A stretch of DNA of 15,372 nucleotides from an uncultured bacterium (GTDB taxonomy: Bacteria; Bacteroidota; Bacteroidia; Chitinophagales; Chitinophagaceae): positions 1 through 15,372 of the forward strand of contig CAJBPC010000433.1 in NCBI GenBank assembly GCA_903957405.1, in the 5' to 3' direction. The notes below the pieces were generated by a model, which was not told the DNA's origin, did no database searches, and was given only the letters and a program-made list of their open reading frames with translations. The translations under genes and the position numbers were made by a program. Positions within the stretch are counted from its first letter, which is position 1. Each line of letters starts with the position of its first letter. Positions 1-9,000 of the stretch are shown here, one piece after another.

Positions 1-72
1 CTGTTCCGCAAAATGGAAGGCATCACCCCCGGGCGGTACATGGACCTGTTGGGAAAGAAATACTCTGCCTGA
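1..72 (+). CDS. C-terminal end of an AraC-family transcriptional regulator (partial)
   Basis: Frame 1 is open from the first base to a TGA at 70-72, giving 23 residues. The stretch FRKMEGITPGRYMDL matches the end of the second helix-turn-helix of AraC/XylS regulators, where the pattern F-x-K-x-x-G-x-TP-x-x-Y is highly conserved. Only this tail is visible, so the sensor domain, the ligand and the target cannot be judged. It ends 273 bp before the hairpin at 345-390 and is convergent with the next gene. The assignment rests on one short motif; a response regulator or hybrid two-component protein with an AraC-type output domain would look the same here. Confidence 0.65.
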   Translation: MFRKMEGITPGRYMDLLGKKYSA

Positions 73-344
73 AGGCCGGAAGAATGTCATATGCATCGCA
101 TCGGGAGATGCCGCAACGATCTAATGGAGCATGCACTATCCTGTTCGGGCCGGGATGGATGACAGGGCATATGCCATCCGCGCGGTGTAGGACCGTTGTC
201 GTTGGCGGATCACAGCGAAAAAATCATCGGGAGTCGTTCGCGACCTGTCGCGGATATCGGATTGCTTGAAGGCAGCGGCGTGGCGGGATGCAGGCATCCG
301 GGGAGATGTCGATGACGGACCGTCGCATGCGATATGATGGCGTA
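73..344. other. Intergenic stretch without a recognisable gene
   Basis: Together with the hairpin at 345-390 this separates the AraC-type tail from the convergent T9SS-sorted protein gene. Short open frames exist on both strands, but none shows a family motif, signal peptide or plausible start. A tight 6-bp inverted repeat (GGATGC AG GCATCC) lies near 284-297 and is too short to interpret. Confidence 0.5.
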
Positions 345-390
345 AAAATGATAAAGGCACGAAGTGGTTGCTTCGCGCCTTTATCATTTT
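345..390 (-). terminator. 20-bp stem hairpin terminator for the 409-1458 gene
   Basis: The arms at 345-364 and 371-390 are inverted repeats of 20 bp around a 6-nt loop, with one non-Watson-Crick position (359/376). In the minus-strand transcript that position is a G-U wobble, so all 20 positions pair; in the plus-strand transcript it is an A-C mismatch. The hairpin lies 18 bp past the stop of the minus-strand gene, and its arms end in an A/T tetramer that gives a short U run. It probably terminates that gene and may also serve the convergent AraC-type gene. Confidence 0.8.
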
Positions 391-408
391 GCAAGCTTAT
401 ATTTATTG

Positions 409-1458
409 CTATTGTATGAACAACACTTTGGTGATCACCTTGTCGTTCACTTCCGCCTTCACCCTGTAGATGCCCTTTTGGGAAATTCGCAGAGGGATCT
501 GCAATTCACGTCCGGTCATCGTCAGTTGGGGGGATTTATACACCACCGATCCGGATGCATCCGTTATGGTGATGACGATCTTCACGGTCCGCACCGCAGG
601 CAGCACAATGGCGACGGTGAAGGGTCCGTTGCTTGGGTTCGGATAGAGTTTCATGAAGAGTGAGTCGCCGGGACGTACGAGTGATCCGATGCTGACTTTG
701 AACTCCTTGGAACTCGTCCAGCATGCCTTGTCGTTGCTCGTCTCCACGCGGTAGACGCCGATGCGTGCAGCCCTCAAAATGCTGTCAGTACCCGCTGGCT
801 GCCCGTTGAAATACCAGCGATGGAAAGATGCGGGCGGACGAACCCTCAGCACCGAGTCTTTGTAGACCAACTCCGGGATGGGACTTGTATTCCGAACGAA
901 TTTCACTGTCGTGGTCTTTGAAAAACATCCCAAGCCTGCATTGCCCACGGATACGGACACCTGCTGGTTTCCACGCACGTAGGTATACGGTGTGGTGTCT
1001 CCGTTGCTCCACCGGTAGGATCTGAATTCACCATTCGTTACGCGCAGCTTGATCACACTGTCGCGGAAACAGACCAGGTCGTTCTTGATCTCATTGATCA
1101 CCGGCTGGAAGCTGCGGATGTAATCACAGTTCTGTGCCGGTGGAAGAGGGGTGGCCTGCTGGGTGAACGTGAAATATCCCAATGTGTCTTCACCAAAGGG
1201 ATTGTTCACCTGGATGACCCCTGAAGCGCCTGTGCCGACGACCGCCTTGATGGTGCTGTCGTTGATGACGGTGAAGGCCGCAGCCAGTACCGACCCGAAA
1301 CGGACCTTGGTCGCATTCCCGAAGTTTTTTCCGATGATCTGAACGAAAGTACCAGGCGAACCGGTCTTCGGTTCGAAACGGCGGACATCAGGAGCCTGGG
1401 ATTGAGCAAATGTGCCTAGCGCCAAAAGGCAAAAAAACAGCGCAGTGTAGCGTTTCAT
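409..1458 (-). CDS. Secreted cell-surface protein with IPT/TIG domain and type IX secretion sorting domain
   Basis: This 349-residue protein begins with a typical Sec signal peptide (hydrophobic run FFCLLALGTFA, cleavage near residues 18-22). Residues ~24-98 form an IPT/TIG immunoglobulin-like fold (FEPKTGSPGTFVQIIGKNF, then FGxxxAxxFTVINDSTIKAVV). Residues ~125-260 hold two weaker Ig-like segments, each with one W-containing strand and a late Cys, as in many Bacteroidota surface proteins. From residue 271 (LYPNPSNGPF) to the end (KGIYRVKAEVNDKVITKVLFIQ, written here only as its motif) it carries a type A Por/T9SS C-terminal domain, so it should cross the outer membrane by the type IX system and stay attached or be released. 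No catalytic motif is visible; adhesion or glycan binding is a guess. It is divergent from the TonB-dependent receptor across 196 bp, so the two may share regulation. A hairpin terminator follows the stop. Confidence 0.85.
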   Translation of the reverse strand: MKRYTALFFCLLALGTFAQSQAPDVRRFEPKTGSPGTFVQIIGKNFGNATKVRFGSVLAAAFTVINDSTIKAVVGTGASGVIQVNNPFGEDTLGYFTFTQQATPLPPAQNCDYIRSFQPVINEIKNDLVCFRDSVIKLRVTNGEFRSYRWSNGDTTPYTYVRGNQQVSVSVGNAGLGCFSKTTTVKFVRNTSPIPELVYKDSVLRVRPPASFHRWYFNGQPAGTDSILRAARIGVYRVETSNDKACWTSSKEFKVSIGSLVRPGDSLFMKLYPNPSNGPFTVAIVLPAVRTVKIVITITDASGSVVYKSPQLTMTGRELQIPLRISQKGIYRVKAEVNDKVITKVLFIQ

Positions 1459-1487
1459 CTCATTCGTATGGGTTGAGTGTATGGTTA

Positions 1488-1506
1488 AGGTATAAAAGTT
1501 TTACCT
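1488..1506. promoter_or_regulatory. Imperfect palindrome between divergent genes, candidate operator
   Basis: AGGTATAAAAGTTTTACCT reads as a 19-bp inverted repeat in which 7 of 9 base pairs match, including five outer pairs (AGGTA/TACCT). It lies 30 bp upstream of the minus-strand secreted protein gene and about 150 bp upstream of the receptor gene, where a shared regulator would bind. AT-rich sequence gives such repeats by chance, and no regulator is assigned. Confidence 0.25.
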
Positions 1507-1654
1507 AATGCATAAAAAAATTAGACCAATGGCGGGTGCAAAGGTTTAATGGACCTGTGGTCATCTTCTCAGATTTGCACTCAGGTCGCAGGGAAATCAT
1601 GATTTGCAGCCGTTTCGATTGTCCGGAAGCGATAAAAATATTTATCTTGTCGGC

Positions 1655-3994
1655 ATGGCGATCCGTCTGTTGATGATACTGGTTCTGATTTCTGAAATGG
1701 TTCATGCACAACAAAGACCGGTGCAGCGCATCAAGGGGATCGTCATCGATCGTTCCATCCGAAACGCGCTGCCCGGTGCGACGGTGGATGTCGTCAGTGT
1801 GGCAAGGACAGTAGTATCCGACAGCTCCGGGAGTTTCAGGATAGACGGGATCCCTGTCGGCCGTCAGACGATCCGGATCAGTTACAAGGGATTCCAAACG
1901 GTCACCCTCAACAACCTCCTCGTCGAATCCGGAAAGGAACTCGTGCTGACCATCGAAATGGAAGAGGATGTCGTCAATGACAAAGAGATCGTCGTACGGG
2001 GAAAGCCCAACAAGACGAAACCGCTCAACGACATGGCACTTGTCAGCGCCCGGATGTTCAGTGTAGAGGAAACAAGGCGCTTCGCCGCCGGATTCAACGA
2101 CCCCTCTCGCATCGCGACAGGCTTTGCCGGCGTGCAGTCACTGGGAGATGCCAATGGCCTGATCATAAGGGGAAACGCCCCCAATGGGCTGCTATGGCGC
2201 ATGGAAGGCGTCGATATCCCCAACCCCAACCATTTCGCACGGGTGGGTACTTCCGGTGGAGCCATATCCATCCTCAGCGCTCAATTGTTGGCAAACTCCG
2301 ACTTCATGACCGGGGCATTCCCCGCAGAATACGGCAATGCCCTTTCCGGTGTGTTCGATATCAGGTTGCGCAAAGGCAATAAAGACAAGCGGGAGCATAC
2401 TTTCTCCGCCAGCACCATCGGCATCGACGCCGCCACCGAAGGATATCTCAAAAAAGGATACGGCGGCTCCTACCTCGTCAACTACCGATACGGATTTCTG
2501 ACATTGATGCAAAAGATCGGTTTCAACATCGGGGATGCGGCGACTTCCTTCCAGGACCTTTCATTCAATGTCCATCTACCCACGAAGCAGGCAGGCTCAT
2601 TCACCCTCTTCGGATTCGCAGGCATGAGCCAACAACGCCAGGAACCTTCAAGGGTGCCGTCAGCCTGGGCCGCGAACACGGCAAGGCGAAGCGGCTGGCT
2701 GGATGCGGCACGCACCGGTGCGATGGGTATCACGCACAGCTACAACCCCGGAAAGAAAACCTTCATAAAGACCGTCTACAGCATCAACGGTTATCAGTAC
2801 CGGGATGAGGATGTCCGCCTCGATCGGTACGACGGCCCGCTCACCATCACGCGGGACGATCGTTTCGTGGAGACCAATCACGTCGTCTCACTAACGGTAA
2901 CGCATAAGTTAAGTGGTCGGCATCTGCTGAAGGCCGGTGCATACTCCTCCGCCAGGCATTTCGACCTGAAACAGCGCGAGTGGGTCGCCAATGCGCTGCG
3001 CGACCGGATCCGTTCGGAGGGGGATACCCGCCTGACGAATTACTTCGCGCAGTGGAAATGGACGCCGATGAATCGTCTCTCCTTCATCGCCGGAGTGCAC
3101 GGGCAACATTTTGCACTCAATCGGAAGTCTGTCATCGAGCCGAGGATGGCCCTGCGCTGGGCCACGCGCGCCGGCGGGGCCATTTCGATGGGGGTCGGAC
3201 AACACGCACAGATACAGCCGATGGGGAATTATTTTGCAAGGATCAAAATAGGCAACGACTCGGTTCAGCCCAACCGCGACCTCGGCTTCAGCCGTGCCAA
3301 TCATTATGTCCTTGGATATGTGCAGCCATTTGCAAAAAACTGGAACTTCAAGGCGGAAGCATACTATCAGTGGCTGCATGGCATTCCCGTATCAGCGCTT
3401 CGGCAGAGTTCTTTTAGCCTGATCAATCAGGATGATGATTTTGCCATCGAGCCACTCGCGAACAGGGGTGACGGTCGCAACTATGGTCTTGAACTGACCT
3501 TGGAGCGATTCTGGAACGACCAGTTCTATTTGTTGGGAACCCTCAGCCTGTATGATTCGGAATACCTCCCCTCCGATGGCATCTGGCGCAACACCCGGTA
3601 CAATTCAAATACCGCAGTGACCTTTCTGACCGGAAAGGAATGGATGCTGAAGGGTCGGCGCACTTCCTCCATGTCTCTGGATCTGAAGGGTTTTGCCGGC
3701 GGAGGCGTTCGGGTGACCCCCATTGACCTGACCCGGTCGATCCTTCAAAACAGAACGGTGCTCGATAACAGCCGCATCTACGGAGAGAAACTCCCGATGA
3801 TCTTCCGCATCGACCTGCAGTTTGAGTGGAAGGTGCAATATGGCAAGCGCACCGGCAGTTTCATCATCGGCGCACAAAATCTGTTCGACCGCAAGAACCC
3901 GGTAAGGCATTTCTATGATGCATCGAAAAAGGCCATCGGGTATGGGTATTTGCTCGGTCGGATACCGGTGGCCGGGTACAAGATCGATTTCTGA
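1655..3994 (+). CDS. TonB-dependent outer-membrane receptor with carboxypeptidase-regulatory-like domain
   Basis: The 779-residue protein is an outer-membrane, energy-coupled uptake receptor. I place the start at ATG 1655 because it opens directly into a signal peptide (MAIRLLMILVLISEMVHA, cleaved before QQ). The frame continues to a TTG at 1604, which would bury that signal behind a polar tail. Residues ~26-103 are a CarboxypepD_reg-like beta-sandwich (IKGIVIDRSIRNALPGATV, then SGSFRIDGIPVG). Residues ~125-240 are the plug, with the hallmark IIRGNAPNGLLWRMEGVDIP and FPAEYGNALSGVFDIRLRKG. The remainder is the beta-barrel, ending in aromatic F as outer-membrane proteins do. At under 800 residues it is shorter than SusC proteins (about 1000) and has no intact SusD next to it, so it belongs to the stand-alone receptor type. 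The ligand cannot be read from sequence; proximity suggests a glycan or peptide product, but the locus downstream may be independent. Confidence 0.88.
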   Translation: MAIRLLMILVLISEMVHAQQRPVQRIKGIVIDRSIRNALPGATVDVVSVARTVVSDSSGSFRIDGIPVGRQTIRISYKGFQTVTLNNLLVESGKELVLTIEMEEDVVNDKEIVVRGKPNKTKPLNDMALVSARMFSVEETRRFAAGFNDPSRIATGFAGVQSLGDANGLIIRGNAPNGLLWRMEGVDIPNPNHFARVGTSGGAISILSAQLLANSDFMTGAFPAEYGNALSGVFDIRLRKGNKDKREHTFSASTIGIDAATEGYLKKGYGGSYLVNYRYGFLTLMQKIGFNIGDAATSFQDLSFNVHLPTKQAGSFTLFGFAGMSQQRQEPSRVPSAWAANTARRSGWLDAARTGAMGITHSYNPGKKTFIKTVYSINGYQYRDEDVRLDRYDGPLTITRDDRFVETNHVVSLTVTHKLSGRHLLKAGAYSSARHFDLKQREWVANALRDRIRSEGDTRLTNYFAQWKWTPMNRLSFIAGVHGQHFALNRKSVIEPRMALRWATRAGGAISMGVGQHAQIQPMGNYFARIKIGNDSVQPNRDLGFSRANHYVLGYVQPFAKNWNFKAEAYYQWLHGIPVSALRQSSFSLINQDDDFAIEPLANRGDGRNYGLELTLERFWNDQFYLLGTLSLYDSEYLPSDGIWRNTRYNSNTAVTFLTGKEWMLKGRRTSSMSLDLKGFAGGGVRVTPIDLTRSILQNRTVLDNSRIYGEKLPMIFRIDLQFEWKVQYGKRTGSFIIGAQNLFDRKNPVRHFYDASKKAIGYGYLLGRIPVAGYKIDF

Positions 3995-4170
3995 CAAAGC
4001 GCCATCGGATGTGCAGGAGATTCCCTTCTCCGGCAGGTGTACGCCCCTGAATGGATATTGATGTTGCAACGCCCAATGGGCATCGGATTCCTCGGGGTAG
4101 CGGCCATGAACAACCGCATCCGAAACGTGCGCGGAAATTTCATTGCTCAAGGGAATCTTGCGAAGATCCT

Positions 4171-4368
4171 CACATCCGTCGCTTGAAGATTGCAGAGACC
4201 ATCGCCAGCCGCGACGGCCGGGGCATGAAGATCGTCGATGCCGACAGCCTTGCCTGCAGGCCCACGGGCGTTGGCGAACGAGCTTTCAATGACACGAAAG
4301 ATTATCTTTATCCGATCTCTTTCGCAGAGATCAAATCCAATCCTTCGCTAAGCGGAACAAAGGCTTAG
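4171..4368 (+). pseudogene. Degenerate SusD/RagB-family C-terminus (relic)
   Basis: Reading in the frame that ends at the TAG 4366-4368 gives HIRRLKIAET, then GRGMKIVDA, then VGERAFNDTKDYLYPISF and AEIKSNPSL. This follows in order the end of SusD/RagB lipoproteins: (D)IRRWKIAE, GMKI, VE-R-F, DYL-PIP, EI-x-NP-L. SusD proteins are surface glycan-binding partners of SusC and run to about 500-600 residues; here only the last ~65 residues survive. Their usual terminal QNPG(Y/W) is replaced by SGTKA. No signal peptide or N-terminal TPR region is present. A further piece, RIRNVRGNFIAQGN, reads in another frame from about 4115 and resembles the RIRNERRVEFA motif that normally stands just before DIRRW. 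That suggests a frameshift near 4155-4160. The frame's ATG at 4051 precedes this and is probably not used. Recognition is by motif memory only, not an alignment. Confidence 0.68.
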
Positions 4369-4410
4369 GATGTGCAGCACGGCTGCGGATCCGAAGCGAC
4401 GAGGCTCATG

Positions 4411-4433
4411 TAGGAGGAGATTGACTGCTCCTA
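4411..4433. promoter_or_regulatory. Small inverted repeat just upstream of the sulfatase start
   Basis: TAGGAG (4411-4416) and CTCCTA (4428-4433) are exact inverted repeats separated by 11 nt, ending 17 bp before the ATG of the sulfatase gene. It could be a weak leader hairpin or an operator. Six-bp arms are not strong evidence. Confidence 0.2.
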
Positions 4434-4450
4434 TCATAAATTTTTAAGGG

Positions 4451-5857
4451 ATGAATACACTGATCAAAATCGCCTTCACAATAGGATTCTTTTTACCCGA
4501 CGCGGGCATTGCGCAGCGCAGGCCGAACGTCATCCTGATCGTTGCCGACGACATGGGATATGGTGACCTCGGTTGTTATGGCCAGCAGCTGATCCGCACA
4601 CCGCATCTCGACAGCCTGGCGGAAAAAGGCATCCTGTTCACCGACTTTTACAGCGGGACATCTGTCTGCGCCCCTTCAAGAGCCGCTCTTATGATGGGCA
4701 TGCATACCGGCCACACCCCCGTCAGGGGTAATTTCGAAATCAAGCCCGAGGGTCAGTTCCCGATGCCCGACAGCAGTTTCACCATAGCCGAACTCTTCCG
4801 CAGCAAGGGGTACACGACGGGCGGATTCGGGAAATGGGGCCTCGGATTCCCCGGTTCGGAGGGAGATCCCATGCGACAGGGATTCGATCGTTTTTACGGA
4901 TACAACTGCCAGCGACAGGCTCATAATTTCTTCCCCGACCATCTCTGGTCCGATGGAAACCGGATCGAACTCTCGAATCGACCGGATCAGCAGACACAGT
5001 ATGCGCCGGATTTGATCCAGGAAAAAGCGTTGGACTTCATCGACCAACATCGGCAGTCGCCTTTTTTTCTCTATCTCGCATACACCCTCCCGCATGCGGC
5101 CTTGCAGCTGCCGGCTGGCGACTCCGCATACGAATCCTACAAGAAGGCTTTTCAGGAAAGAGCTGTCGCCGTTCCTCAACCATGGAACGGTGTCGGTTAC
5201 CAGCCCAACGCATATCCCCGCGCAGCCTATGCCGCCATGGTCACTCGTGTTGACAGGCATGTCGGGGAGGTTATGATGAAACTCCACCAACTGGGCATCG
5301 ATCGAAACACACTCGTGCTATTCACCAGCGACAATGGCCCGCACCGGGAAGGGGGGCATGATCCTTCCTATTTCAACAGCAGCGGCGGTTTCAGGGGCAT
5401 CAAGCGTCAACTCCATGAAGGAGGGATGCGTGTGCCCATGATCGCATACTGGCCGGATCGGATCCGAAAGGGTAGGAGATCCGACCACCCCGGTGCTTCA
5501 TGGGATTTCTTGCCCACCTTCGCCTCGATGCTGGCAGCGAAGGGAACAGCCGGCATTGATGGGATTTCGCTCCTGCCGCTGCTCACGGGCAAAGGCAAGC
5601 AAGAGCAACACGAATTCCTCTATTGGGAGTTTCATGAGGATGGCGGTCGACAGGCCGTCCGCATGGGTAAATGGAAGGGCGTCCGCCAGCAGGCCATGAA
5701 GATCGCCGATGCCCCGATAGAACTGTATGACCTTTCAAACGATCCGGCTGAAAGCCACGACATCTCCGCCTCACAGCCCGAGGTCGTTGCGCGGATCCGA
5801 AAAGTCATGCAGACGCAACACATCGAAAACAAAGATTTTCCGTTCACTAAAAAATGA
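4451..5857 (+). CDS. Type I sulfatase (alkaline-phosphatase superfamily), exported
   Basis: The enzyme hydrolyses sulfate esters using a formylglycine made from Cys. The 468-residue protein starts with a signal peptide (MNTLIKIAFTIGFFLPDAGIAQ region, cleavage near residue 22), so it acts in the periplasm or at the surface. It shows the whole family set: metal-binding DD at 33-34 in VADDMGYGDLGCYG; the modification site C73-A-P-S-R77; K128 in FGKWG; H215 in TLPHA; D294-N295 in FTSDNGPH; and K318 in FRGIKRQLHEGGMRVP. The C-terminal YDLSNDPAESHDIS segment is the usual end domain. The Cys-type CxPSR site needs a formylglycine-generating or anaerobic maturase enzyme encoded elsewhere. It lies 150 bp upstream of the GH2 gene on the same strand, so cotranscription is plausible. 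TAAGGG directly precedes the ATG. The overall pattern resembles arylsulfatase A-like bacterial enzymes; the sulfated sugar and position cannot be told from motifs. Confidence 0.93.
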   Translation: MNTLIKIAFTIGFFLPDAGIAQRRPNVILIVADDMGYGDLGCYGQQLIRTPHLDSLAEKGILFTDFYSGTSVCAPSRAALMMGMHTGHTPVRGNFEIKPEGQFPMPDSSFTIAELFRSKGYTTGGFGKWGLGFPGSEGDPMRQGFDRFYGYNCQRQAHNFFPDHLWSDGNRIELSNRPDQQTQYAPDLIQEKALDFIDQHRQSPFFLYLAYTLPHAALQLPAGDSAYESYKKAFQERAVAVPQPWNGVGYQPNAYPRAAYAAMVTRVDRHVGEVMMKLHQLGIDRNTLVLFTSDNGPHREGGHDPSYFNSSGGFRGIKRQLHEGGMRVPMIAYWPDRIRKGRRSDHPGASWDFLPTFASMLAAKGTAGIDGISLLPLLTGKGKQEQHEFLYWEFHEDGGRQAVRMGKWKGVRQQAMKIADAPIELYDLSNDPAESHDISASQPEVVARIRKVMQTQHIENKDFPFTKK

Positions 5858-5982
5858 ACCCGTCGCGGGTGTCACGCGTCTGATCGGGCGCCCATGGCTT
5901 TCCCATCCGCTGTTGCACAGCTGCATGATGTGGGGGAATGCCCGCAACGAGCATTCCAAAAGTCGCCGGCCATTGGTTTAAT

Positions 5983-5988
5983 TGTACA
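5983..5988. promoter_or_regulatory. TGTACA element upstream of the GH2 gene, possible half-site
   Basis: ATTGTACATT contains a perfect 6-bp palindrome 19 bp upstream of the ATG at 6008, and it shares GTACAT with the long palindrome at 10047-10063. If the FadR-type regulator controls the GH2 gene, this is where a degenerate site would be expected. The match is short and could be chance. Confidence 0.2.
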
Positions 5989-6007
5989 TTCATTCAAATC
6001 CCACGAT

Positions 6008-9000
6008 ATGTTCACGATCCGTCCACGACATGGGCTGCTGATGCTCCTGATGAGCCCTTTCTGTGCGCTCTTCAGCCAGCCATACCTCGACCCTGTTTTT
6101 GAGAATCCAGCCATCCAGGAAGAGAATAGGATGCCCATGCGCGCGGCCTATTTTCCCTATGAGGATCAGGAAAAAGCTTCCGCAGGGGAAAAGGAGAAAT
6201 CAGACCGGTTCCTGTCCCTGAACGGCATGTGGAAATTCAACTGGGTGCCGCGCTATCAAGACCTGCCTAAGGATTTTTTCAGTATAAGTTCGAGCGATGC
6301 AGGCTGGAAGGATTTTCCCGTTCCGGCCAATTGGGAGTTCAAAGGGTACGGGATCCCCATCTATACCAACCAGCCGTATGAGTTCAATCCTAAAAACCCG
6401 GCCCCACCGGATATCCCCGATGGCCTCGATCAACCCGCAGCGGCATACCGCAAGACCTTCTCCCTGCCGGCCGGTTGGAACGGTATGAAGGTGTACCTGC
6501 ATCTGGGTGCGGTGAAGAGCGCATTCAGGCTGCATGTCAACGGCCAGTATGTCGGGCTGGGAAAAGACAGCAAGCTCGAGAGCGAGTTCGATATTACTCC
6601 GTTATTGACACCGGGAGAAAACCTCATCGCGATGGAGGTCCGCCGCTGGACGGATGCGGCCTACCTGGAGTGCCAGGATTTCTGGAGACTCAGCGGCATC
6701 ACGCGTGATTGCTACGTGTATGCAAGACCGTTAGTACATCTGTACGACATCTTCGCCCTTGCATCGCTCACCAACCAATACCGTGACGGAAGCCTGAGTC
6801 TGAATGCGGAAGTGTGGAACGGTTCGGCAAGTCCACAGGGCGGCACACGGCTCTCGGTGCAGCTGAAGGATGCGGAAGGAAAGCTCCTGTACGAAGAGAC
6901 GCAGCGGCTGCCGGGGCTTTTGAAGAAGCAAGGGAAGACGGAGGTTCGCTTCAGTAAGGTCATCCCGGCTGTCCGTGGATGGAATGCCGAGATGCCTTAT
7001 CTCTACACCCTGCAACTGCGGTTGACATCTCCCGACGGAAAGCTCATCGAAGCGGTGGAACGAAGGATCGGTTTTCGGACCGATGAGATCCTGAACGGAA
7101 GATTCCTGCATAACGGACAACCCATCCTCATAAAGGGCGTCAACCGGCATGAGACGGATCCGAACACGCACCAGGTGGTCTCCAGGGAGAGCATGCTGCT
7201 GGATGTCCTGGAGATGAAGAAAATGAATATAAACGCGGTACGCACTTGTCACTATCCCGATGATGCTTACTGGTATGAACTCTGCGACAGATACGGGCTC
7301 TACGTCATCGATGAGGCGAATATCGAGAGCCATGGCATGGGGTACGATGCCGACAAGACACTGGCCAATGACCCGACATGGGAATATGCCCACCTGCTGC
7401 GGATGAAGCGCATGGTCATCCGTGACCGGAACTTCGCCAGCATCATTTTCTGGAGCATGGGAAACGAGGCCGGGAATGGGCATAATTTCTACAAGGGGTA
7501 TCACCTCATCAAAGGCCTCGAACCATCGCGGCCCGTGCATTATGAGCGGGCTTTGCTGGAATGGAATACGGATGTGTACTGTCCGATGTATCCCGGACCG
7601 GCGGACATCGCGAAGTATGCGAAGACAAACCCTTCCCGTCCGCTGATCATGTGTGAGTATGCACATGCCATGGGCAACAGCATGGGGAATTTCAAGGAGT
7701 ATTGGGATACCATCGAAGCATATCCCGCATTGCAGGGAGGATTCATCTGGGATTGGGTCGATCAGGGGATGAATGATACGATCAATGGCAAGGCAGTCCT
7801 CACGTATGGCGGCGATTACGGACCACCGGGCACACCAAGTGACAACAACTTTCTCAATAACGGACTCGTGGCGCCTGATCGCAGATGGAATCCGCATGCA
7901 TGGGAGGTGAAGAAAATCTACCAGCATATCCGGTTTGCCATACCCGATCAGAAGTCCGGCACCATCCGGGTCACGAATGGGTATTTTTTTGCGCATACCG
8001 CGAAGTTCGAATACCGCTGGAAGCTGCTGGAGAACGGCAGGATCCTCCGTTCGGGTACATTCCCGGTGCCTGTCATGCCGCCGGGCGCACATCGATCGGT
8101 GAAGGTCGCATACGGCGCACTCAGGCCGGCGCAGGAATACCATCTGCAAGTGGAAGCGGTTTTGCGACAGGCCGACGGGATCCTGCCTGCTGCCACAATG
8201 CTGGCTGCGGAGGAATTCGCCCTGACCGGACCGCAGGCATACGCGTATGAACCATCCCGGGCGGAGGTACTCGTCAACCGCAGGGCAGCGGGTGCCGACA
8301 CGATCTTAACGCTGGGGAATGGAGCCTTCACCGCAGTATTCTCACACGCGGCCAAGGGACTGGAGACGTATGAATTGAACGGGAGGAAGATCGTGGTGGG
8401 CGGTCTTTCATTCGATACCTGGAGGCCACCGACGGACAACGACTACGGTGCCGGCCTTCAGCAGAAAGCATTGGTTTGGAAGGACGTCATGAAGCATGCG
8501 AAGGTCGATGCGCTGAAGGTCGTTGCCACGGACCCGCAGGGATGGGTAACGGTCAGGGTCACCTGCAGTTTACTTGGCGGGGATGCGATGCTCATGCAGG
8601 AGTTCCGTTTCGACGGTCGCGGTGCGATGCAAGTCAGCAATGCTTTCACGGCCGTGAAAGGCAAACACCCGATGATGCTGCGCATCGGTAATCACCTGGT
8701 ACTGGATCCTTCGCTCGACCGCATGGAGTGGTATGGGCGCGGGCCGGTCGAGAACTATGCCGACCGGAAGGCCGGATATTTCGTCGGTCGGTACAGTGGC
8801 ATGGTGCGCGATCAGTATTATCCCTATGTGCGTCCGCAAGAGAGCGGTAACAAGACGGATGTACGCTGGGCATCGGTCACAAGGGCCGACGGATCCGGCT
8901 TCCGCGTACATTTTAAGGGCGAACTGCTCAACGTGAGTGCATTGCCTTACAACCCGGATCAACTGTTTTCCGGACCGAGGAAGCAGCAGAAACATAGCGG

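Larger units (their letters stand above)
3995..4450. other. Gap between receptor and sulfatase genes, holding a gene relic
   Basis: No intact gene lies in these 456 bp. The second half (about 4171-4368) encodes a recognisable SusD C-terminus, annotated separately. Long open frames on the minus strand across 3605-4150 are shadows of the receptor gene. The final 80 bp upstream of the sulfatase contain a small inverted repeat and an AT-rich stretch (CATAAATTTTTAAGGG) that may carry its ribosome-binding region. Confidence 0.6.

Noticed and set aside
1604..1654. TTG start for the TonB-dependent receptor
   Set aside because: The ATG at 1655 opens directly on the signal peptide; the extension is polar and uses a rare start.
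2909..3379. 156-codon minus-strand frame inside the receptor gene
   Set aside because: Shadow of the beta-barrel coding sequence without family features.
3605..4150. 181-codon minus-strand frame across the receptor's 3' end
   Set aside because: Mostly antisense to the TonB-dependent receptor; no motif in the part beyond it.
4051..4368. Intact 105-codon gene starting at ATG 4051
   Set aside because: Only the last part resembles a protein family (the end of SusD). The N-terminal 40 codons have no signal peptide or motif, and a related SusD motif lies in another frame, so it reads as a relic.
5894..6007. N-terminal extension of the GH2 protein to ATG 5894
   Set aside because: It would put 38 unremarkable residues before a clear signal peptide that begins at 6008.
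6731..8149. 472-codon open frame on the minus strand inside the GH2 gene
   Set aside because: It is antisense to the GH2 catalytic region, rich in His/Arg/Ile as expected for a shadow, with no signal or family motif.
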